A stretch of DNA of 64,000 nt, from positions 4,960,001-5,024,000 of the forward strand of contig JAEVHH010000004.1 in NCBI GenBank assembly GCA_017607445.1, written 5' to 3'. A program made the translations under genes and the position numbers. The DNA is from Histoplasma ohiense. Its lineage: Eukaryota > Ascomycota > Eurotiomycetes > Onygenales > Ajellomycetaceae. Within the stretch, counting starts at the first letter, position 1. Each line of letters opens with the position of its first letter. A model generated the notes under the pieces. That model did no database searches. It saw only the letters and a program-made list of their open reading frames with translations, and was not told where the DNA came from. Positions 34,727 through 46,483 of the stretch are shown piece by piece.

Positions 34727-36055
34727 GGTAATTGATGGGAAGAGTTAACAATGGACAATATTTTGGATTAGGGAGCTGAGATCAATGTAGGCAGTGTCTA
34801 AACAATGATAGCAATAATGCACTGTCCCGACTGGTTTCAGTTTCGCCAACCACACCACAAATGTGAACTTATTATAAAGTCCTTTTGAAGATCGATTTAT
34901 TGAGTAAGGAGATTGGGGATGCTAGGGTGGGACTGGAATAACCTCAACTGGATTATGTTTGTATCGATAAGTTGATAGGATTTTCTTGCAGTAAAAAAAA
35001 GAGGAAATCAACGAGATGTGAGATAACCCCAGAACAACAATAAAAGGATTTGTACATAAAGAGGTATTCGCGTGGGAAGGATAATAAAAGCTTTCGATTG
35101 TCTGTCACAACCTAGCAACACAATAACGATAATAATTTTTTTTTAAAGCCAGCTGGATCCCAATACCTCGTACAAGCCACCCGATGTTTATGAGTTTTTT
35201 TTTGAAGATGACCTCGAGTGCAACTTTCAAAAACTGGAAATGCGATTGGAAAAGACAGGCCGCAACTTAGGTATCAACGAAGACAAAGTAGGTGGACGTA
35301 TGGCGGTGAGACAAGTGAAGATTAACCGAACGGATTACTGTACATTTGCAAGTCGAGCGAGGTTATTCAGTCACAAGCAGTCAGTAGGGGGAATGCAAAA
35401 TGGCGCAGGCGATCATTAGAGAGAGCCGAGATGATGAAAAGGATGCAGAAAGGATGTTGACGGAAGAGAGAGGTGCGGATGGGAGATGGAAGTTGATGTT
35501 CAGAAGGCGAAGTTTCGAAGTTGGAGCTTGGGCAAAGGAATTTTCCGCCATTAGTCAGCAAGGGGCGATTCCATCGAGATCGGCGTAATGAGTCAGCGGA
35601 GGATTCGTCACCATAAATTGCCTCACCATATTATTGATACATATCATCGGAATGGTTACTCACAATACAATGACTTACACCATGTTTCTCGGATCTTAAC
35701 TCTCCATCTCTAAATCTAATTTCCAATCACTAATCTCTAATCTCTAATCTCTAACTTTGTATTGGGGATAATGAGCATGCGGTAGTAATTCAACTCAATA
35801 TCAGTGCGAACTGTGATGTGGGTGTGTTTAAGATGAATTGATAGAAGTTGAGTGTGGTTGAACAGTTGGACTGACTTTTAAAAACCACATTCAAGTGTAT
35901 CCCTCAAGGTGATGTTTTATTTGCTTCGCCCCACGTGGAACAGGGGTTAGTTGTAGTTAAGAGTTTTGTAGATATGAAATCCTTAAAGAGGACAATGACA
36001 TCCTTTATAGACTTAAAGATAATTGTTACTAGAAATTTCGCCTGACCACTCGCAG
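34727..36055. other. spacer upstream of MPE1 and downstream of HIS7
   Basis: No gene recognised. A TCTAATC run lies at about 35734-35752 and a TGAGTCA site at 35589-35595. Short open frames at 35367-35588 overlap on both strands and show no domain. Confidence 0.45.
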
Positions 36056-37816
36056 CTACTTTTCAAACTCACGGATTACAAGTCCTCTGGAGGACAAATA
36101 ATCTTTTACATCCCTCACAGTGTATTCATTCCGATGGAACTAGTTTCAGGTCAGTATGTAATGAGGAGCATATTTGATTCAATAGTACGTACCATGCCTG
36201 CTCCGAGAGCTGCATCCGTGGTAGTTTCCATGAAAACTTCTTCAAAATGGCTAGGTTTACCGGCCCCACTGGACGCAATAACTGGAATTGTGGTAAAAGA
36301 CTTCACGTCATTGATGAGTTCAATATCAAAACCGCTGTTGCTCCCATCCTTGTCGATGCAATTAAGAAGGATTTCTCCTGCCCCCATGGCCTCTACCGCC
36401 TTGATAAGCTGGTAGACATCGATATCTCGACCTTCTCTTCCCCCTTTTATGGTGCATCTGTACCAGCAGAATTCTTGACCAGCAACATTGGGATATTTCG
36501 TCTTGATCGTCCGATGGGGTGTCTCTTCAGGCGCACTAACATAAATTCGCTTCGGGTCGACACTAACTACTACGGCTTGGTTACCGTACGCTTTCGATAT
36601 GGTCTCGATTGCAGTGTGACCGCTGAGGGTGCGGTTATTTTCATAGTAATCCTCTGCAGCGATAACTGCATCGGATCCAATGCTAACCTTATCGGCCCCG
36701 GATTTAAAATACATCTTCGCGATGTCCAAGGCCGAAATTCTAGAGCCGTCGTAGTCAACGGTATCCCTGATGCCTCCACCGATAGTCAATGGGACAAAAA
36801 CCGTTTTCGAAGTTTGCCTCAGAATCTCCAGCATTGGGACATCTGCGACAGGGCAATGTCGGAAGGAAGTAATATTCAAAAACGCAATCTCGTCGGCACC
36901 TTGCTCATAATATCGTTTCGCCATTTCCACGGGCTTTCCTAAATTCCTAACTTGTCCTCCACTTTGGTGTCCGCTCTTCTCACGCACGTCATATTGATCC
37001 CCCTTTGTTACTACTAAGTCACCATCATCGTTCGTACGGACGTCCAAACACGCAATAACCCGTCTCGTTAGACCGCTAGTACTTGTAACGGATGGATGGT
37101 AGTCTAAATTTCGAATGCTTTGGCCTTTCAAGAAAAACTCAAGCGAACGGAGGCCAGCTTTGCCACTTTTTTCTGGGTGGAACTGTGTCGCAAAGATATT
37201 ATCGCGGCCAACAGCGCCGATAAATGTTTCGTCTCCGTAAGTTGCAGTCGCAACCGTCCATCCTTGATCAGCAAGCGCCTTCTCATCGTATGGAGCTGCG
37301 TACGAATGAACATAATAGTATTTGTTCTGTGGATGAAGGCCATACAGACTGGTGTATTTCTCAGGGTTTTTGCTGGAGCATATGGCTGAATTCCATCCTA
37401 TGTGGGGAACACTTTTACTGGTGGAATCAAATCTTGACAAGCTGACAGGTATTAACCCCAAACCATGGACAGTTGGATCCTCTTCAGAACCTTCGCAGAG
37501 AACCTGCATGCCGACACAGATGCCCATAAAAGGTTTGCCAGCAGCTATATGTTTTTGTATTGGCTCCAGATACCCTCCATTTGAGAGCTGCGTTATGCAA
37601 TGCCCAAAGTGTCCAACACCAGGCAAAATAAGTTTCTGCAAATATGAATGTTAGCGATGTCTCCCACATCCATGGATTAATATGCTAACAAACCTCTGCT
37701 TTCTGCACATCTTCTGGCGATTGTATCCATTCGACTTGATATCCAACCTTTTCAATGGCATTGGCTAGGGACCGGATGTTGCCCGCTACATAATCTAGCA
37801 GATGGACAACTGGCAT
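36056..37816 (-). CDS. HIS7: imidazole glycerol phosphate synthase (HisH-HisF fusion)
   Basis: Three exons (37694-37816, 36193-37635, 36056-36139) give 549 residues. The N-terminal half is a class I glutamine amidotransferase, with the nucleophile in GICVGMQ (about Cys81) and the His-x-Glu in FHPEKS. The C-terminal half is the HisF barrel, beginning RRVIACLDVRT with the catalytic Asp and carrying a second catalytic Asp in DKDGSNSGFD. The enzyme turns PRFAR and glutamine into IGP and AICAR, linking histidine and purine synthesis in the cytosol. All catalytic residues are intact. A Gcn4/CpcA box lies about 110 bases upstream. Confidence 0.97.
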
Positions 37817-38384
37817 TTTGTCCAGAGTAAAAGAGCAACACTGCTATCAAGTGGCTGAGCGGTGCTGATTCTTTGCTTTGGTCCTGGAAACCAATGTGCC
37901 CTGTGCACGAAGTTAATTGATTTGGGATGAGTCACGTAACCTTAAAATTCAACGTTCGAAAGCTTTATTGAGGAAACCGCGTGATTGGCCAATCACGACC
38001 AAACTGGAAGATAGAGAGCGTAGCCACTACTCTCATCTCAAATCTCCAGTGGTTGGAAGTTGGTGGCCAGTCTGCATGCATCCAACAAAAATCTACATTA
38101 CATGATATTGTCCAGACTAGCTTGCAAAATTTTTAAGTGGGACTTTGGGGACCTGTAGACGATAAGATATGGTCTGAGATTTCTTACTCGTTCCTCAAAA
38201 GTTTGATATAATTTTTGATATTTCTCCTTGAGCACAGATACACGCCGATAATACCGCTTTTATTTATTTATTTATATTCATATATATCTTTCTCTCTTTC
38301 TATACTTCAAAAAGGAAAGAAATGAAAAGAAAGAAAAGAGAAATGCTTACAAATTACCGAGTAAATGACGCGTGTACACTGCCA
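37817..38384. promoter_or_regulatory. HIS7 promoter and dCMP deaminase 3' region
   Basis: 568 bases. The left half is the upstream region of minus-strand HIS7 and holds the TGAGTCA site. The right half (about 38260-38350) is AT- and TTTA-rich and probably the 3' untranslated region of the deaminase gene. Confidence 0.6.
37928..37934. promoter_or_regulatory. Gcn4/CpcA-type binding site upstream of HIS7
   Basis: TGAGTCA, an exact TGASTCA palindromic core, about 112 bases before the HIS7 start. Cross-pathway control factors (Gcn4 in yeast, CpcA/CPC1 in filamentous fungi) bind this core and induce histidine genes on amino-acid starvation. The link to this gene is inferred from position and pathway. 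Confidence 0.7.
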
Positions 38385-39910
38385 TCATAATGCCAGCTCC
38401 TGATTGAATACTTCGTGGTCGTTACTAATCGTAATACTAGACCTTTGGAGGTACACCAGTCCGTTACGTGGCTAGAATGCTGTTAGACCACATTGTTGTC
38501 CTTATTTTTATTTGTATTTTTATTTGGAAAAGCCTTGACTTACAGGTAAAAACTGACGGAGTTTCACTCCAGCTTCTTTCAAAATTGATGCAGTCTGGGG
38601 TAAGTCAGTAGTTTGCCTTCTGGTGATTCAGGTGATTCAGGTGAATGAGTGGTAATGCAGGCACTAACCTCCTTATCCATGTTATAGCTTTGCGAGTAGA
38701 CCACTTCCGATATGCCAAGTTGTGCAATTTTCACACTGCAAGTGAGGCAGGGACAGCTGTAGGAATGACACAGTCAATTTTCTATTCTGGAATGCTCAGG
38801 GATGCAATCGTGGGACACTGACGTATTGCAATATAATGTAGCACCTTCGCCTATCCGTTCACGCCCGGCCTCCAATAGAGCGTTTTCTTCTGCGTGGATG
38901 CAGAGGCAGGTGGATAGTGCGGCACCACCACCCTCTCCACAGTTGCAACGAGGGCCTGGAAATAATTTAGTAAAGCTTCCCATAAGTATCTTAGGTGACT
39001 GGAAATCTCACATCCGCCTTCGTTACAGTTTTTCGTATTTCGGGGCGTCCCGTTGTATCCTGTGCTCATAACTCGCCTTCCTCGGACTAGGACACACCCT
39101 ACTCGTCGCTTCATGCAATTGCTTCGTTGGGCCGCCAGAGATGCAAGTTGCATGAAATATTGATCCCAGCCAGGGCGGAGACGTCGTTCGTCAGCTAAAT
39201 CCAACTCTTCCAACGCTGAGTGAAAATCATGCAACGAAGACGACGAGTTGAATAATCGAAGCTGAGCACGGTCCGTCATGTACGTAATTCCAATATCCTT
39301 GTCGTATAGGTGCTTGTCGTTCCAAAGAACGAATTTCTCTAGGTCGGGAGGATCCAATTGCCGACGCCAAGCCCTGATATTGTTAGGACTAAGGAGATCT
39401 GGTGAAAGGCAGAAAGAATATCCAAGTACCTTTCGGAGAAGCGGCTCCATCTAAGGCTAACTGGGGCATCCACGCTTACGAGAAGGAAATAAGGTCTCAT
39501 GAGGAGCCTTTCCAGCGTTGCCTCATCCCAGATATCGGTAGTAACCCAACGATCTTGCCATCTTCTTGTTACGAAATCGAGTAGTTCATCGACAGTCTGA
39601 AATACGTGAGCCCCGTTTTTAGGGCTCTGACTTCCGAAGGATGGAGGTAGCTCATTTTGTCCAAGAAGATGGTCGGGTCTATGGGAGAGTTGGAGCTGGT
39701 GGAATCCGTGTTTCTGGATTAAGTATTCAGCAACGGAGTTTTTCCCAGAGCATATTCCTAAAGACTACGTTAGTTTCCGTTTCTATTTATTTTTCCTTCT
39801 TCTCCTTCTGCACCGGAAATGGAAAAAAATAAATAAAAAAAAAATAAAAAATAAGAAGAATCATAGAAACGGGGTGTTGGCAATAGACCTCCACATAGCC
39901 CTATTAGCAT
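38385..39910 (-). CDS. DCD1: deoxycytidylate (dCMP) deaminase
   Basis: Seven exons (39889-39910, 39430-39757, 39012-39388, 38823-38955, 38669-38756, 38544-38594, 38385-38471) give 361 residues with consistent phases. The first exon is 22 bases. The N-terminus has a P-loop-like GLCGGICSGK, typical of the kinase-like extension in fungal Dcd1. The deaminase domain starts LRPGWDQYFMQLASLAAQRSNC. Zinc ligands are in HAEENAL (His, with the catalytic Glu) and PCLTC (two Cys). An additional CNEGGCPRCNCG Cys cluster is present. The enzyme makes dUMP for thymidylate synthesis. The intron at 39389-39429 is only 41 bases and is the least certain junction. The C-terminus QFLPPRNGLVYL supports the chosen last intron. 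Confidence 0.93.
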
Positions 39911-40457
39911 GGTTTCGGTCTAGATAATTTTTGGGGAATAGTCGGCGAAAAGAGGTGCAGATCGTTCTGTGATTTCCGTTGCAAGTTTTAACGACATTCA
40001 ATGCAATATCTCTTCTAGACAAAAGCAGGTTAATGAGGGTTCCCGATCCTATTTTCCATAACTTCAATAAAATGCTTTCTGACAACACACAAACTTGCAA
40101 AAACATTTGGTATGCAACCTGATCATGTGACAAAGCTTACAACGGCCTTGGAGAGTTTCTTGGCGGCGGAGCAATCTTACATCATAACCCAACCTATCGA
40201 ACATTATCTCGACTCTTCTTTGCATATACAACTCGTTTTGGAGGCTATTATAACCTCTAGGTGAACATAAGGGAGCTTTGTTACTAATATCCAAGTGTTC
40301 TTTCATCGCAGCTGATGTCCCCACGAGACCATTGTTGATCACCTGTTGGAACACACAAAGCTAGGAATACGCTCTACTGCAATCAGTTATTTATTTGCTG
40401 GAATTCCTATGCCAAAAAGATAAGTCCTCTTAGGATTTCAAGTCGCCTGTCGCCAAC
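39911..40457. promoter_or_regulatory. divergent promoter region, DCD1 and ATG7
   Basis: 547 bases between divergent starts. A minus-strand frame at 40064-40354 (Cys-rich, no domain) is not accepted as a gene. No factor site is claimed. Confidence 0.5.
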
Positions 40458-42914
40458 ATGCAGTATACACCCTTCGCCTCTGATATAGAACTTCCTTTCT
40501 ATACGTCCTTGGCTTCGCTGAAGATAAACCATGACAAACTTGATGACTCCGCTCGTAAGCTGCTTGGGCTTTATGAGATCAGATCTGCTGATCGCCCGGA
40601 GGCTTCATGCCGTATGCAAATTCATGGAACTGCGTTGACCCGAGATGAGTAAGTAGAACCATTACTGGCAAAAGTGTGATGTTTACTCACAACCTCCATT
40701 GCACAGAGTACCATTTGGCTACTATAGGGCAGAAGGGATGATAAAGAATGTCAACACCATTGAAGAATACCACAATATTGACAGGAATGCCCTTTTGCTA
40801 CAAACTGGAAAGATGGTACGCATCACCCCGCATACTGAGACTAACGTTTGTACTGAGGGTGATCCGTGGGAATAGATATGGGATGCAATCAATGATGAGA
40901 CCATTTATTCATGCCCATCCTTGTTAGTTTCATTCATTGTGCTTTCATTTGCGGATCTGAAAAAGTATAAATTTTCATATTGGTTTGCTTTTCCCGCAAT
41001 CCATTCCGCACCGTCATGGACATCCGTAATGGATCCGAAGCCGTTGACAGGCAACGAAAGTTCTACCCTCGTCGACGCAGTTCAAACATGGCGATATGGA
41101 GTTGATGCCCGCCAACACGGGTTCTTTCTTGCTAGGAAGGATTGGCACATGGTCAACAGTCCATCGGACGGCACTGTGTTTAACAAAGAGCACGTCGATA
41201 ACCGGCAATCCTTATCACCAATTGCTAAAGAACTCGGCTTTTCCTGGAAAATCTCATCCATTTCAGACTTTGAAACCGGATTTTTCCGCGATGCTTTGCC
41301 TGAGGATTGTTTTGTGTGCTTCGCTGATCCATCCAACTACCCAGATGCTCCAGGTTGGATGTTGAGGAACCTTTTGGTTCTCGTCCGCCAGCGATGGAAG
41401 CTTAACGAAGTCTACATTCTTAGATATCGTGATGTTCAATCGAAAAGGGATCAAGGGCGAAGTGTTATCTTAAAATTGAGATCAGATACAACTCATCTCG
41501 ACCCGAATGACTCGCGGCTCGGGTCTCAAATGCCCATGCCCAAAGTCACTGGGTGGGAACGAAACGCTGCGGGGAAATTAACCGGAAGAGTAACTAACCT
41601 CACAGAATATATGGATCCTAGAAGGTTTGTCTAATGATTTTGTATTATTTTTAAAAGCGCCTTTGAACAAAGCGTTTCTAACGAAAGGAAACAGGCTGGC
41701 TGATCAATCGGTGGACTTGAATTTGAAACTTATGAAGTGGAGGATCAGCCCTAACCTAAATCTCGAGAATATTAAAAATACAAAATGTCTCCTGCTGGGC
41801 GCAGGGACTCTGGGAAGCTACGTTGCGCGCAATTTATTGGTGAGAACAGCAAGGTCTCTTATATGCAGCTCAATAACTGATGCTGGGGGTATAGGGATGG
41901 GGTGTTCGAAAAATTACGTTTGTAGATAATGGAACAGTGTCATTCTCCAACCCTGTGAGACAACCACTTTTTGGATTTAATGACTGCTTGGGAGGGGGGG
42001 CTAAAAAAGCCCTTCGCGCAGCCGCCGCTCTTGAAGAAATCTATCCAGGTGTCGACGCATCTGGTTATGTGCTCTCCGTCCCAATGCCAGGTCATCCAAT
42101 AACCGATGCTTCGAAGGCCGAACTAGAATTTAAAGAACTCAAGAAGCTCGTTGATGAACACGATGCGATCTTTGTTCTGTTGGATACTCGAGAGGCCCGG
42201 TGGTTACCAACCGTCATGGGAAAGTCAACCGGGAAGATAGTGATGAATGCAGCGCTGGGTTTCGACACGTATGTTGTAATGCGTCACGGTGTTGAAAATT
42301 GCTCGGCGCCAGAGACAGAACTGGGATGTTACTTTTGTAATGATGTTGTTGCTCCAGCTGATGTGAGTCATTGTCTCAATTTATAAATGTGTGTTCTGTG
42401 CTAACTCCATGTTAAAGTCTATTAAGGACCAAACATTAGACCAGCAGTGCACAGTAACTCGTCCCGGTATAGCTGCAATAGCATCTGCCTTGTTAGTTGA
42501 GTTGTTTGTATCTGTTTTGCAGCATCCAGATGGTCCAGCCGCTCCTGCATCCATCCCAAAACAAGAAAGTCGGACCGATCACCCTCTTGGAATTGTACCT
42601 CATCAAATTAGAGGCTTCTTGTCTAATTTTTCGAACGTGATCGTGTCCGGGAAGAGCTACAACTGTTGTAGTGCTTGTTCGGGTAACATAATGGATGCCT
42701 ACAAAAACCATGGGTGGGATTTCGTTCGTAAGGCAGTAAATGAACGTGATTATGTTGAAGAGTTGAGCGGTTTGAAAGAGGTAAGTCTCTCCTTGAAAAA
42801 ACGGGTTGTAATTGGAACTAAATTCCACAGATCCAGCGTGTAGCCGAAGAGGCCTCAGCTTCCATTGATTTCGAGTCGAGCGATTTCGAAGAAGGCGATG
42901 GAGAAATGATTTAG
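40458..42914 (+). CDS. ATG7: autophagy E1-like activating enzyme Atg7
   Basis: Seven exons (40458-40648, 40707-40815, 40876-41624, 41695-41839, 41895-42362, 42418-42780, 42831-42914) give 702 residues. The N-terminal domain starts MQYTPFASDIELPF. The adenylation domain has GAGTLG (about 385-390) and the KITFVDNGTVSFSNPVRQ segment. The catalytic Cys lies in DQQCTVTRPG (about Cys565). The C-terminal tail is acidic (SSDFEEGDGE), as in the family. Atg7 activates Atg8 and Atg12 and passes them to Atg3 and Atg10 in autophagosome formation. All key residues are intact. It converges with MRM2, the stop codons lying 97 bases apart. Confidence 0.97.
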
Positions 42915-43011
42915 GATATAAGAATTGATTTAGGATATAAGAATAAATGACCAACGCATACATATTCTTTGCATGCCAATTTCTGGGCACGGATAATACG
43001 CCACTGTGGGT

Positions 43012-44385
43012 TTAGCTGCTGTTTGGTTCGTATGAACTAGAGGTACGGAGGACGGCGTCTTTGGCAGCATTTTGTTTCCGTCTTAAACCAATAAAGTATG
43101 CCTCTTTCGATTCCTGGAAGAAAATTTAGCAAGAGATCAAGGCCAGCGGACTTCTTGTAAACATACACTACGAGACGATTCTGGTTTCTCCCGATGGACG
43201 GTCTGGAATAGTTCTTTCAACTGCTTCTCCAGTGCCTTATCTTCGGCCCCTTGATAGAACTTGCAAACGAAATGACCCCCGGTTTTTAAAACGTTGAAAC
43301 TAAATTCGAGCGCCGCTCTACAGAGGTCCTGTGTCGGGGTTTTCTCATTAGTAACGGGAAGAAAGACAGACAGGTAGGAGATTAGTTTCAATCATACCAT
43401 GCTTCCGGCATGATCTCGAAAGCTCATTCCGCTCGTGTTCATCATCCTGCGATATGGGTCACTAAGGCTTTTCTTCCAGAAACCAGTTGTTTGTTCCCAG
43501 GGGGCAGACATGTCGCTTAGCACCACATCAACTGTCTTATCACCGACAGCAACATCGGGGATAGTTTCATTGGCCCCATCTGCCTGTGTAATGTGCGAAC
43601 TAGCACTTCGTTCCCGATCAATGTATCCTTCAATTTCTTCGACTTCGTCATCGGTCCTTGGCTGCGAACGTTGATCGGCATTCTTGAAGTGGTTGAGGCT
43701 TTGTGCTCGTCCACGATTAGGGTTTCGTAGAAATTCTCGGACATAAGCTTGTATCTGCAGCGAGAGGAAGTTTCCTTGGATAGTCGAGACACCTTTCGGA
43801 GGTTGAGCAGGAATTATATCCACCCCAACTACACGACCGTTTGGCCGAGTGAGATCCACGGCAACCTGGAAGACAATGATTAGAACCTTTGAGGGAAGTA
43901 AGGACGAGGGAAAATGGGGCAGTCGAACCTGTGACCAAGATCCAGGGGCATAACCCTTATCAAGTCAGTCGAATCCAAGAGATGTTGTTAAATAAAGAGG
44001 TAGTCAGTCATTCATACCAAATCTACTACGCTTTGGCCGGGCTTAAATATTTTGTATCTGTCATTGATCTGTCGAAGTCAATCATCAGGCCAGGCCAGCA
44101 CAAACGTGGACATTGAAGGGACGGCACCTGTAGAAGTTTAAACGCTGCACGGCTTTTCAATCCTTTCACGCCTGCTTCTCTGGAGTATTTGTCCTTTGCT
44201 TGCCGAGCTTGCCATCGCTTCGATGACGAATATCTTTTCGATATCTCAATTAGTTCCCGTGGTTTCCTCCCCAAATTTTTGCCGTATGGCAGCCACACAT
44301 GGTAAGAAAGAAAGAGATTAAGGAATTTCATATGGGATTGGAGAATCGAGTTTGAATTGTGTAGAGTTAACAATTCTCTGCCCAT
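43012..44385 (-). CDS. MRM2: mitochondrial 21S/large-subunit rRNA 2'-O-methyltransferase
   Basis: Six exons (44128-44385, 44018-44068, 43929-43955, 43398-43865, 43167-43328, 43012-43113) give 355 residues. Every exon length is a multiple of three, so all introns are phase 0. The third exon has 27 bases and encodes GYAPGSWSQ, part of the SAM-binding loop. FtsJ/RrmJ fold: KSRAAFKLLQ, VVDLGYAPGSWSQ, VGVDI, VDVVLSDMSAPW and GGHFVCKFYQG carry the K-D-K-E catalytic set. The N-terminal Arg/Ser-rich stretch fits a mitochondrial presequence. A hydrophilic insert of about 75 residues (FLRNPNRG to AVGDKT) separates two core strands. Start at 44385, or 44331 with the second Met. Confidence 0.93.
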
Positions 44386-44599
44386 TGGTGAATCTTCAAA
44401 AACTCAATATTATCACGTGCTTAAATTCATGGTGTCAAAAAAGACAACAAGAGTAATTAGCTAGCCATTCTTTCTCTTAGCATACATATAGACATGGATA
44501 GGTTCATATGAAAGTTTTCTGAGAAGGGCTGACCTCGTCTGTCCAGCAGAGTTATTTAACACGTCATTAAGATGCTACCATTTTATATAGAGGAGTTTT

Positions 44600-46196
44600 C
44601 TAACTATGAGCAGCTCGAATATTCCGTCGTAGAGGAGATATATCTGCATATGCTTCTAATCCTCGACCACCACCAAGCCGTCGACCCGGCGCACCTAAGC
44701 CCAGTTGACCTCCCCCGAGGGCTCGAAAGCCAGTCAGAACCCGCCTTCTATCTTTACTGGATTCCCCAAATCCTTGTTCATCATCATCATCATCAAACAA
44801 CGTGCCCTCTGGCTTCCTCGGCAGAAACCTCCGTTTGATTCCCGCATTTTTATTTGTAGTTGACGTTGAGGGTTCGTTTTGTCGTTTTGTGGGTTGCGTA
44901 TTTTCGTAATCGTCATCAGAATTCACCATAACGGATACGTTCTGCGACTTTGGTGGGGGTCTCCGTTTCGTCGCTTTTGTGGCTTTTGAGTGAGAGGGTT
45001 TGCTAGATTTTGACCGGTTATCTTCAACATCCTCCTTCATCCTTTTCACTGGCTTACGGACGTGCTCTAAATCCGAATCGCTCGCCGACATGCCAGAAGA
45101 TTCTGCCGTAGTACTGGTTCGATTAAGGAATGGCGTTGTGGAGAAAGTTGACTTCTCGCCAGGAAAAGCAGGCATCCTGCTCATTCTCTGGTGAGCTACA
45201 GCTGCTCCTGGAGTGGTTATCGCTACATCCGACTCAAACCTAGACGTGCTTCTCTTCCGTCTCTGGTCTTCTTGCGGTGATCCAGCATCATCCCGTATTG
45301 TGGGCTGGTCTAAGGCGCTGTTATCTTTTGACTGACGTAATTTATTTCGAAGACTAGTCAGCTTGTTTTCAAGAACGAGTCGATGACGCGCCCACTCGAG
45401 CGCTTCAGTCTTCATGTCATTCTGGATTTTTTCCCGTTCACGCCTCTCTCTAGTAAGCTCCTTATTCAACTCCCCAAGTTCGGTAAGAATTTTGCTGTCC
45501 ACCTCATTTTGTTCCACATCCTTCAGCCGTGCCTTCTCTAACGCATTTTTCTCACTTTGAAGCTCAACTTCGAGCGAGCGAAGCTGGCGTTCTAGCGAGA
45601 GCTTCTCCGACATCAAAGCTTGGTGAGACAAAGCCTGCGATTTCAGCTGCTCAATTTCGTGTTTTAAATTGGATATTTCTCGCGTCATGGCTCGCTTTTC
45701 GGCTAGCAGTTTACTCGAGTCGGCTGCCGTCACCTGTAGTTCGTTTATGTTCGACTATGGAGGTATCAGTATGGGTCTTATCAGTGTACATCTGAATGCT
45801 TGCCTTTAAATGCTCGATTTCCCGTAACTGGACTCGGAGAGAATTTCGTAAGGAGTCAATCTCATTCCGTGCTTGCTTCAGCTGCTCCTGCGCTTCCGAA
45901 CCAATCTTCTCTGCTCTTGCCAGATGGGTCTTCACATCCTCAACTTCGGAACATAGATCGTCTTTGTCATGGCTCGCAAGTAAGGCTTGGAGGCGCATGA
46001 TCCGATTCTTCTCATCGCCGATAATTAATTTTGTATGACAGAGAGCTTTCTCATACTCTGTCTCAAGACGCGCACTGGCCGGAGAAAGCAGCTAACACAT
46101 GTTTTGTGAGCAAGTGAGAGTAAATTGAACAAGTGATAGGTGACCTACCTCCGAATCTTGTAGAACTGCCGAGCTCCTTTGCTTTCGTGATGCCAT
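44600..46196 (-). CDS. long coiled-coil protein of unknown function
   Basis: Three exons (46149-46196, 45804-46091, 44600-45733) give 489 residues. Residues about 20-260 form an almost unbroken Leu/Glu/Lys heptad coiled coil. The rest is Ser/Lys/Arg-rich and disordered, with KRMKED, an acidic FDDDDDEQGFG patch and a C-terminal Gly-rich stretch (ALGGGQLGLGAPGRRLGGG) ending near ISPLRR. I do not recognise the family. The layout, coiled coil plus basic tail with Ser/Thr-Pro sites, is common in spindle, kinetochore or chromosome-structure proteins, but that is only a suggestion. The second intron (45734-45803) has a GC donor (AAG|GCAAGC). No phase-compatible GT donor leaves a realistic intron there. 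Confidence 0.85.
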
Positions 46197-46483
46197 TAGC
46201 ACTAGATTATTTCACTAGCTATTTCTGAAAAAATCGCCTGCCAGTTTGACAAATGCTAGAGCTCTCTGCTGGCACTTGCAATCCGTTGCTCGATCGGGTG
46301 GTGTGGTTAGATTAATAATCCGTGACCCAGGCGATGAATGATGATGATTGGACGTTCAGGGATCGCACGCCAGAGTGCTTCGCAGTCTCGCTCCGTACAC
46401 AGTGGCCATTACCCACCAAGTTTCAAAAGCTTCGAACAGGTGTTTGGTCGCCTTACTTTCTTTTGAAGTGAAAGAGATTAGCC
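46197..46483. promoter_or_regulatory. divergent promoter, coiled-coil gene and OST3
   Basis: 287 bases between divergent starts. GATGAATGATGATGATTGG (46332-46350) includes a reverse-oriented CCAAT box. Nothing else is claimed. Confidence 0.4.

Noticed and set aside
35589..35595. Second Gcn4-type TGAGTCA as a regulatory site
   Set aside because: It lies more than 800 bases from any start codon and downstream of HIS7, so a role cannot be supported.
40064..40354. Cys-rich 96-residue minus-strand frame between DCD1 and ATG7
   Set aside because: No recognisable motif; it lies in a divergent promoter of two well-defined genes.
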